Positions 6,939 to 13,776 of a stretch of DNA of 16,038 nucleotides are shown here, one piece after another. The notes beneath the pieces were generated by a model that saw only the letters and a program-made list of their open reading frames with translations, searched no databases and had not been told where the DNA came from. Position numbers and translations under genes: made by a program. Numbering within the stretch: the stretch's first letter is position 1; every line of letters starts with the position of its first letter. The stretch is from contig CACYKX010000048.1 in the NCBI GenBank assembly GCA_902775075.1, positions 1 to 16,038 on the forward strand, given 5' to 3'. This stretch comes from an uncultured Prevotellaceae bacterium. GTDB taxonomy: Bacteria; Bacteroidota; Bacteroidia; Bacteroidales; Bacteroidaceae.

Positions 6939-9761
6939 ATGAAGAAGTTTTTTCTTATCGCGCTGCTGTCCCTAATGGCGGGTAGCGCATTGGCAGTACC
7001 TGCATATCCAAAAGTCATTAGTTTCAAACAACCCGACCGCGACATTACGGTTTCCATCTACTTGAAAGGCGACGAGCGAGTCCATTGGGCCGAAACAGCC
7101 GACGGATACAGCCTGCTCCATAGCGACGACGGCAGCCTGGTATATGCCACGCAGAACGAAAAGGGTGATATGATAGCAACAGACCTTATCGCGACCGAGA
7201 TCGAACAACGCAGCACAAAGGTTATAGACTTTCTGAAAGACACCCCTAAGCACCTGCATTTCAGCAAAGCACAGGTCAAAGAAATGCTGAAAATATGGGA
7301 GCAGGTAGAAAATGCCAAGAGCGGTCCGAAAACGATGAGCGACGTTTTAGGTGAAAAGAGATTTCTTGTCATTCTGTTCGGTTTCAGCGACAAGAGTATG
7401 ACTCACACTCGTATGGAGTTTAAAAACCTCTTTAACCAAGTCAACTATACCACAGAAGGGAGAACCGGCAGTGTTCACGACTACTACTACGACGTCAGCG
7501 GTGGGCTTTTCTCGCTCAAAGTTGATGTTGTGGGACCCTACACCGGTGTTCACAACACCGCCCATTACGGCAATAGCGATTATGGATACCAAGACTTTGC
7601 TCACGAGGCTGTGGATTCGGCAGCAAAAGACGTAGACTTCTCCAAATATGACAACGACAACGATGGTTACATTGACGGTCTGCACATCATCTTTGCCGGT
7701 CACGGTGAAGAGGCTGGTGGCGGAGTAAACTGCATCTGGTCGCACAAATGGAACATCTTTGACGCGCCAACCTACGACAATACTGTCATTGATGTCTACT
7801 CCTGCTCACCAGAGTGTGGCGGAGCCTCTGGCTCCTCTATTACCAACATTGGCGTTATCTGCCACGAATTAGGACACGTCTTTGGTGCGCCCGACTACTA
7901 CGACACCGACTACGAATCCAGTGGCGGAGAGTTTCCTGGACTTGGACAATGGGACATTATGTCAAGTGGCAGTTGGAACCGCGGAGGCATAACCCCTGCG
8001 CAACACAATCCTTATACTAAGATTTATATTTATCACTGGGCTACCTGCGACACCATTGACAGTACGCCGAGAACGGTGGTTATGAGCCCTGTAGATTACA
8101 CAAACGGCGATTTCCATCGCGTAAACACTTCCACACCTGGCGATTTCTTCCTAATCGAGAACAGACAACAAATCAAATGGGACAAGAACACTCCGGGTCA
8201 CGGTATGCTGGTGTACCACGTACACCCCAACGCACACGGGGCAAGTGTATCCAACTACAAGCATCCTCAACAAATCTACATTTTGGCAAAGACAAACCCC
8301 TTAGACACATTTCCAACTTCAACACCATCAAGTTACGGCGATGTCAATTCCAACACAGCACCTTTCCCCGGTGCCATTTATAGTATACGACGCGATTCAC
8401 TGACCGACAACTCTTTACCTTGGTTTCGTCCCTGGTCCAAGCAGCGTAACTATATACCGTTCTACCATATTTCAGAGAACAGCACCTCCAAGAAAGTCTT
8501 TTTCACCGTCCAGGATATTTCGCCCATACCAACAGACCCTACAACCGAGGGTATTGATCAGCAATCCATTGCCGTAAGATGGACTCCCTTTGGCGGCTAT
8601 AACACTATGGTAGTGGTCAATCCTGACGCAAATATTTTTGGGACACCTACGGGTAGACACAACGCAGGCGACTCCATTGAAGGAGGTGGCATTGTAGTAT
8701 ACAAGGGCAATCAGTTCAACTGCATTGTGCCTGGCCTTGTCAGCAACCGCCAATACTATTTCCGCCTATACACCTGCATAAACGACACGACCTACTCGGA
8801 TGGCGTTGATGTTCAGGGCCGTACTCTTAACTGCGACAATAGCGAGTGGCAGACTGAGAATTTTGAGTCGGCACAATTCTCAGAATTACCCGATTGCTGG
8901 ACCGGCGATTGGGCTGTCGACAGCCTTTTAGGGCAACAAGCTCTTGCAAGCAACACCGTTACAGGTGATGCATACACTTGGAGCACAGTATATAGTCGTC
9001 CAATAGTTTTCGACACAACACATAATGCCGTATTGCATTTCAAAGTGCATTTTGACGAAATGTGCAACGAGCAAACCATCTTGAAAATTGAATATCGCAG
9101 CAACGCTTATGCAGACTGGGAGACAATCGACAGCACATCCTGGAGCTTTGGAATGGCCACTTGGCAAGACATTCACTTGCAGTTGCTCAACGCAGGCATT
9201 AACAGCAGAGTACGCTTCTCGGCATATATTAACAGCACACAAAAGGTATTCATAGACGATATTGAAATAGACAAAGGCTCGTTGATTTATTCATCATCTG
9301 ATGCCAACGGTGACATTATACCTCGAGGTTATTCCGTACTCGGTGAGAATGACACAATTGAATACATTATGACCCCTCTTGCCGGCTACAAACTCAGATC
9401 GCTTAAGCGTGATGGCAAAAACATTGCGCCAAGCGCTATTGAAAGTCTCGACAATGGTTCTTACCGCTATCTTTTGGCTGGAGTTACCGGTCAGCACACA
9501 CTTCAAGCAACATTTGAAAGAAATGCCGACATATTGACTGCAGAAGAACAAATTCTTACAATTTTCCCAAATCCGACAAGCGGAATAGTAACTGTCAACA
9601 CTTTTGCCGGCAACACCATTGTAATTTACAACATAATGGGCAAAGAGATCCTGAGACGAAAAGCCGAGGCTGAAACATTGACTATCAACCTGAAAGACCT
9701 TCCCAACGGCATTTATCTGCTACGTAGTGAAAACGAGGTTGTGAAGATAATAAAGAAATAA
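6939..9761 (+). CDS. Secreted M6-family zinc metalloprotease with T9SS type A sorting domain
   Basis: The product has 940 residues. A signal peptide ends at ALA (residue 19), followed by an N-terminal propeptide-like region (~20-135). The M6 (immune inhibitor A-type) peptidase domain starts near KRFLVILFGFSDKS (~138) and contains the zinc site H309-E-L-G-H313-VFGAPD319, with E310 as catalytic base. An Fn3-like region follows (~527-628), then a jelly-roll / cleaved-adhesin-like module (~635-783; begins TENFESAQFSELPDCW) and a repeat-type beta module (~785-862; DANGDIIPRGY, HTLQATF). The last ~70 residues are a type A sorting domain: ILTIFPNPTSG, VIYNIMGKEI, LKDLPNGIYLLR, KIIKK. The enzyme should be exported by Sec then T9SS, trimmed at the C-terminus and either released or anchored at the surface, where it degrades external protein. 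The specificity is unknown. Confidence 0.95.
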   Translation: MKKFFLIALLSLMAGSALAVPAYPKVISFKQPDRDITVSIYLKGDERVHWAETADGYSLLHSDDGSLVYATQNEKGDMIATDLIATEIEQRSTKVIDFLKDTPKHLHFSKAQVKEMLKIWEQVENAKSGPKTMSDVLGEKRFLVILFGFSDKSMTHTRMEFKNLFNQVNYTTEGRTGSVHDYYYDVSGGLFSLKVDVVGPYTGVHNTAHYGNSDYGYQDFAHEAVDSAAKDVDFSKYDNDNDGYIDGLHIIFAGHGEEAGGGVNCIWSHKWNIFDAPTYDNTVIDVYSCSPECGGASGSSITNIGVICHELGHVFGAPDYYDTDYESSGGEFPGLGQWDIMSSGSWNRGGITPAQHNPYTKIYIYHWATCDTIDSTPRTVVMSPVDYTNGDFHRVNTSTPGDFFLIENRQQIKWDKNTPGHGMLVYHVHPNAHGASVSNYKHPQQIYILAKTNPLDTFPTSTPSSYGDVNSNTAPFPGAIYSIRRDSLTDNSLPWFRPWSKQRNYIPFYHISENSTSKKVFFTVQDISPIPTDPTTEGIDQQSIAVRWTPFGGYNTMVVVNPDANIFGTPTGRHNAGDSIEGGGIVVYKGNQFNCIVPGLVSNRQYYFRLYTCINDTTYSDGVDVQGRTLNCDNSEWQTENFESAQFSELPDCWTGDWAVDSLLGQQALASNTVTGDAYTWSTVYSRPIVFDTTHNAVLHFKVHFDEMCNEQTILKIEYRSNAYADWETIDSTSWSFGMATWQDIHLQLLNAGINSRVRFSAYINSTQKVFIDDIEIDKGSLIYSSSDANGDIIPRGYSVLGENDTIEYIMTPLAGYKLRSLKRDGKNIAPSAIESLDNGSYRYLLAGVTGQHTLQATFERNADILTAEEQILTIFPNPTSGIVTVNTFAGNTIVIYNIMGKEILRRKAEAETLTINLKDLPNGIYLLRSENEVVKIIKK

Positions 9762-9784
9762 ATGTTAAACTATTATAAAAAAAG

Positions 9785-9813
9785 TTGTATAAGCAAAAAG
9801 TTGTGTACTTTTG
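9785..9813 (+). promoter_or_regulatory. Bacteroidota-type promoter for the small lipoprotein gene at 9859
   Basis: The -7 element TACTTTTG (9806-9813) matches TAnnTTTG and is followed by CA as in the other promoters of this window. A TTG -33 element (9785-9787) lies 18 bases upstream. Transcription would start near 9820, giving a short A-rich leader of about 40 bases. Confidence 0.7.
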
Positions 9814-9858
9814 CAAATTGTTAAAAAAGATAATAATCATCTAAAACATTAAAAAACA

Positions 9859-10278
9859 ATGAAGAAAGTATTTTTATTCTTTGCCAGCGCTATGATTTGC
9901 GCAGCTATGGCTTCTTGCAACGGTAATGCAGAGGCTACCGACAGCACTATGGACACCACCGCCATCGAGCAGACCGAGGTCAACGAGCCCGCTACCGAAT
10001 GCACCGAGGCTAACAACGATGCCCGTCAGGCTGCTATTATGGACGCTGCCCAGCAGATTTGCAACTGCGGTGACGTTCTGAACTGCGTTAACACCGTTAT
10101 CGACCAGAGCTTTGCCGAGTATGCTAACGACGCTGATTTCAAAGCCGCTGTTAAAGCTGAGGCTGAGAAGTGCATCGCCAACAAGGTGAAAGACGCTGCT
10201 GTCGAGAAGACCAAAGAAGTTGCCAAAGACGCTGCTAAGAAAGGCGTTGAGGAAGGTCTGAAAGCTCTCAAGAAATAA
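9859..10278 (+). CDS. Small Ala/Glu/Lys-rich cysteine-containing lipoprotein, function unknown
   Basis: The product has 139 residues. The signal peptide ends in lipobox AMAS-C20. The mature part starts with an acidic Thr/Glu-rich segment (23-52), then a helical region with a CNCGDVLNC cluster (C68, C70, C76) plus C48 and C104. It ends in an amphipathic, LEA-like helix with repeated K/E/A heptads (VKDAAVEKTKEVAKDAAKKG). Five Cys beyond the lipidated one could form disulfides in the periplasm. Codons are strikingly uniform and GC-ending (GCT/GCC, GAG, AAG, AAC), unlike the AT-rich neighbours, which suggests high expression. It has its own promoter and a strong terminator, so it is a single-gene transcript. 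I do not recognise a named family. Confidence 0.85.
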   Translation: MKKVFLFFASAMICAAMASCNGNAEATDSTMDTTAIEQTEVNEPATECTEANNDARQAAIMDAAQQICNCGDVLNCVNTVIDQSFAEYANDADFKAAVKAEAEKCIANKVKDAAVEKTKEVAKDAAKKGVEEGLKALKK

Positions 10279-10300
10279 GTAGAGTCTTCCAAAAGAACAA

Positions 10301-10330
10301 AAAAAAGCGACCATACGGTCGCTTTTTTGT
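10301..10330 (+). terminator. Rho-independent terminator
   Basis: A perfect stem AAAAAAGCGACC / GGTCGCTTTTTT with a 4-base loop (ATAC) lies 22 bases after the stop at 10278, and its 3' arm supplies the T run. Confidence 0.92.
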
Positions 10331-10399
10331 TACCCTAAACAATAAGAACCATACAATTGCGTTTATATATTAATTATTAACCCTAAACACCTATAAGAA

Positions 10400-10960
10400 A
10401 TGAAAAAAAGATTATTATTCTGCTTTGTAGCACTGGCGACAACACTTATGTTCGCAGCCTGTGATAAAGATGAACCGGAACCTGCCGGAGAAGCTTTGGC
10501 TGACAACACCATCGTATATGATGGCAAAACCTACGAAATGATTCCCTTTGTTGAAATCTACAATGACAACCTCACTATGCTCAACGCCTTCTCGAAGGAC
10601 ACATCTGCCGATGGCCAACCAAAAATAATGCTTGACCATTTCCACATCCGTTCCAATAATGAATACAGCGATTGGAACACAACCACCGACCTCGCTCACC
10701 CCACAAGCGAAGAGTTCTACGAAATAGCCTTTATGGGCGAAGTCCTGACAATGGTTGGACACGGTTCCGTTAATGGCGCTGGTGGTATGATTGACGGCGT
10801 TGAGTATGAAAACGAGCCGGTATTTACCAGCGGCACACTCAAAATAACTGGTGAAAACGATGGCTCCGGCAAAGTGCTGGTTGAGCTCGACTGTGTACTC
10901 AAAAACGGCAAAACTCTAAAGATGAAAATCCGCTCAGAACACACCGGTATGGGCGAATAA
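10400..10960 (+). CDS. Predicted surface-exposed lipoprotein, function unknown
   Basis: The product has 186 residues. The signal peptide ends at lipobox FAA-C21, followed at once by DKDEPEPAG, an acidic/Lys stretch resembling the lipoprotein export signal that sends Bacteroidota lipoproteins to the cell surface. The mature part is beta-rich, with NTIVYDGKTYEM near its start, a central segment with HFHIRSNNEYSDW and GHGSVNGAGG, and a final strand pair (VLVELDCVLKNGKTLKMKIRSEH). This resembles the single-domain beta-sandwich lipoproteins common in gut Bacteroidales, but I cannot assign a family. No clear TAnnTTTG promoter is visible in the 70 bases upstream. The gene ends at a strong terminator, so it appears monocistronic. 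Confidence 0.85.
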   Translation: MKKRLLFCFVALATTLMFAACDKDEPEPAGEALADNTIVYDGKTYEMIPFVEIYNDNLTMLNAFSKDTSADGQPKIMLDHFHIRSNNEYSDWNTTTDLAHPTSEEFYEIAFMGEVLTMVGHGSVNGAGGMIDGVEYENEPVFTSGTLKITGENDGSGKVLVELDCVLKNGKTLKMKIRSEHTGMGE

Positions 10961-10974
10961 AAAGAGCTTCAAGA

Positions 10975-11017
10975 AAAGTAAAAGAGGTTCACTTTTGTGA
11001 ACCTCTTTTACTTTACT
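10975..11017 (+). terminator. Rho-independent terminator with long 18-bp stem
   Basis: The arms 10975-10992 and 10997-11014 are perfectly complementary around a 4-base loop. The core is GAGGTTCAC / GTGAACCTC, flanked by A-rich and T-rich ends. Because of the A-rich left arm it may also stop leftward transcription arriving from 11134. Confidence 0.88.
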
Positions 11018-11133
11018 TGAATGGACATACAATCGCCAGCTATTCAAAATTGAAATACTATTGTCCCGCTTACGTTTAAGATTTAAGTCACCCAAAAGCC
11101 TTCACAATTGATTAACCTACGTATCCGAAGAAT

Positions 11134-13608
11134 TTATTTTGTTTTTCTGATTTTCACAAAAATCTCAACAATAACTATCACCAATGATCCTACAATACCA
11201 AACCAAACGGAATATGTGATTAGTCCCAACCATACACCAAATGTCAACATCTGAAGAGATTCCATAAAAGATTTCGAAAAATCGTGGGTGACACAAAGTA
11301 GTGGAACCGGAATAAGGAAGGAATAGACACCCAATGCAACAATAAACGAATGGAAAGACAATCCTAGTAGTGTAGAAATGACCAAAACAGCCATCACAAT
11401 TGATGAGACAGGATTCTTTTTTATATAGTCAAATATCAAACGTCTAATATCACGAAATATTGAGTGGCTTCCAACTTGCATCTGATGCATTTTATACTGT
11501 TGAGATTCCGGCAACCTGCTTTTAATCTGCTCCATAAGTTGGCGTTTCCATTCTCCGGACATATTCAAACAATAAATCTTTTCTAAGTCTTGACCATTTC
11601 CTTGTGTCGAGACAAAGTCAAAGAATTTTTTTTCTGTTTCTTCGTCCAAAAAAATAAACAAAGTATCATTATCTGGTTTATGTTGCCCCGCATATTGAAT
11701 TTCTTGCTGACAGAATTTGGATGCAAAACTATCCTTACTTACCAAACAGAGGAATATACCACAACTCTTAATGGCAATAGCTAATACCATAGGAAATTCT
11801 GACCCGCCAGGAATTCCTTGCCGGTCAATAAAATAACTCACTTTTTCTTTTTCAAACAATTCGCATATCTTATCAGCATCAGGAGTATTTCTACGACTAT
11901 AGCTAATAAAGATATCATAATAGCCATCAACTTGTGTGGGTAACAGTTTTCCAACAGGATTTGAGGCTCCAACCTTTTTTATAATCTCATCAATATAACC
12001 ATAAATGCTCAAATACAAAAAGATGAAGAGTATAATCAGCCAAGGTCCTGGTGAAAAAAGCCACCAAGCAACAATTGGCAAGACAGGTGTCGAGAGGACC
12101 ATAAGTGTTTCCAACATCATTACATCCCTTGTCGTTTTCGATGTGATTTTATTGCGTTGTTCTGAATTATCACTAATGGTACTAAATGAGATCACAGCAC
12201 CAAACAGTATAGTTAAAGCCATTGAAAAAGAATGAAGCCAAATGCCAGCTCCAACAGCCGCCACTACGACAATCACAGAACTTATGACAAGAGAAAGTGT
12301 ATGCCAAAAAGAATTGTCGACGTTTATAGTATGTTGCGAATTAACACTTCTCAAAATATCCTTCAGATCACCCATAAGAGAGGTCTCTATGGGGTGTGTG
12401 GTAATGGTACGAATATTGGAGTTTGAAAATGCCAACTTTTTGTCTTCTGGCATTTCAGTTTGGTCTATAGCATAAGCCAGTATAGGGCGACGGTGATTGA
12501 AACCATACACCAGTTCCTGATTACAGCGGTCGTTCTCATAACAATGCGCACTTCCAACATATAAGAATCCGCAACTACAATCCACTCCTTCTTCAACAGT
12601 AGTCTCTTCTGAAGAAATGTAGGTTAGTCCATTACGACGCAACTCTGTTTTTATACGTTCAACAATTTCATTATCATAGGAATCGTAACAAAGAAAGAGA
12701 TCATATCGTGATGTATTTTTTTTATTGTTTGACAACGGTATTTTGCTCACGTTAATAGTTGATTCGGCCTTATGGACCAAAACAAGTAGGGCTATTAATA
12801 TCGTCCAACAGATTCCCAACCACAATAGTCCGTCACTCCAGGAATTATACTTGACACCAATCCACGTACATATAGGAATTGCTATGAACAAAATAATGCA
12901 CAATATATAACGAAATATATATACAAGTTTCCCGATTGGCGTTTTAAAAGAAAAATCCGACACGGTGGTCACCAAAGAAGACAAATACACACCTATTGTT
13001 GCCAACAATACGCTTCCTCCTAAGAGTATCGATTTGTACCACAGCCCAATACCAATGGATATCGCAATACCAAGAATGGGATATACAAACAAAAGCAGAA
13101 AACTGAGAGATGTATGCGAATCAAAAACACTTTCATCATCTTCGGTTTCGTCAAAAGGTTTCATCTCTTTATCCAATAGACTACACAACCTCAAAATCAA
13201 CTTTTCGCTTACATAATGATGATCCAAATGAATAATATTGTCATTTAATGATATAAACCTAATACTCTCCGGAAGTTTAGCATCATCTGCCTGATAGATG
13301 ATTATTTTGTTTGTATCGATATGATTGAATGCATATACCAATTCCTTGACGGAAAATGGAGACTGATAACTATTATGGGTAGCAACAAATAATATGATAC
13401 GGCAATTATGAATGCTTTCTATGAGCTCTGAAGGTATTTTTTCTCCGTATTTCTGATTACTATAGACATAGCTGATACCTTGCTCATCAAATCTTTTGCA
13501 CAAATACTCCACATAGCGTTGGTCCTTATCGCTATGGCATATATAGACATCTTTCTTCTGTTTATAATCAGACGGGATGTTGTTCGAAGATGTATTATTC
13601 GACTCCAT
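11134..13608 (-). CDS. Three-fold repeated TIR plus four-helix membrane protein
   Basis: The product has 824 residues and contains three copies of one module: a TIR domain followed by four predicted membrane helices. TIR1 is ~19-145 (DVYICHSDKD; Glu89 in SVKEL), with helices ~168-189, 193-214, 228-250 and 259-279. TIR2 is ~301-422 (DLFLCYDSYD; Glu365 in CNQEL), with helices ~434-456, 460-477, 497-517 and 521-538. TIR3 is ~562-698 (DIFISYSRRN; Glu636 in CQQEI), with helices ~733-752, 753-773, 786-802 and 803-818. The helix regions also resemble each other: GIGLWYKS, GAGIWLHS and LLGLSFHS each precede the second helix. Four helices per unit keep all three TIRs on the cytoplasmic side. Bacterial TIRs commonly cleave NAD or make nucleotide signals, and each copy keeps a Glu at the expected catalytic place. 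The gene is AT-richer than its neighbours and lies 168 bases after the RyR/channel gene on the same strand. Activity and role are inferred. Confidence 0.88.
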   Translation of the reverse strand: MESNNTSSNNIPSDYKQKKDVYICHSDKDQRYVEYLCKRFDEQGISYVYSNQKYGEKIPSELIESIHNCRIILFVATHNSYQSPFSVKELVYAFNHIDTNKIIIYQADDAKLPESIRFISLNDNIIHLDHHYVSEKLILRLCSLLDKEMKPFDETEDDESVFDSHTSLSFLLLFVYPILGIAISIGIGLWYKSILLGGSVLLATIGVYLSSLVTTVSDFSFKTPIGKLVYIFRYILCIILFIAIPICTWIGVKYNSWSDGLLWLGICWTILIALLVLVHKAESTINVSKIPLSNNKKNTSRYDLFLCYDSYDNEIVERIKTELRRNGLTYISSEETTVEEGVDCSCGFLYVGSAHCYENDRCNQELVYGFNHRRPILAYAIDQTEMPEDKKLAFSNSNIRTITTHPIETSLMGDLKDILRSVNSQHTINVDNSFWHTLSLVISSVIVVVAAVGAGIWLHSFSMALTILFGAVISFSTISDNSEQRNKITSKTTRDVMMLETLMVLSTPVLPIVAWWLFSPGPWLIILFIFLYLSIYGYIDEIIKKVGASNPVGKLLPTQVDGYYDIFISYSRRNTPDADKICELFEKEKVSYFIDRQGIPGGSEFPMVLAIAIKSCGIFLCLVSKDSFASKFCQQEIQYAGQHKPDNDTLFIFLDEETEKKFFDFVSTQGNGQDLEKIYCLNMSGEWKRQLMEQIKSRLPESQQYKMHQMQVGSHSIFRDIRRLIFDYIKKNPVSSIVMAVLVISTLLGLSFHSFIVALGVYSFLIPVPLLCVTHDFSKSFMESLQMLTFGVWLGLITYSVWFGIVGSLVIVIVEIFVKIRKTK

Positions 13609-13617
13609 ATCTTGATA

Positions 13618-13710
13618 TTAGAATGTAGTATTACTTACATTGACTGCTTTAGATGCATCAACAACTCCCATTCCGACCTTTAAAGGGCATTCAGTCTTTC
13701 TATAGTATGT
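13618..13710 (-). pseudogene. Possible decayed C-terminal end of a subtilisin-like protease
   Basis: On the minus strand a short frame ending at 13618 reads ECPLKVGMGVVDASKAVNV then a few residues and a stop. GxGxVDAxxAV resembles the last conserved segment of many S8 (subtilase) peptidases. It has no plausible start, stops interrupt it just upstream, and no other part of such an enzyme is visible. It lies wholly between the channel gene and the TIR gene. It may be a chance frame; the assignment rests on one short motif. Confidence 0.3.
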
Positions 13711-13776
13711 CTACAATAACTTTTACTCGTTAAGCATCTCTATGGCTATAACTTGAAAAAACTATTTCATAAGGCT

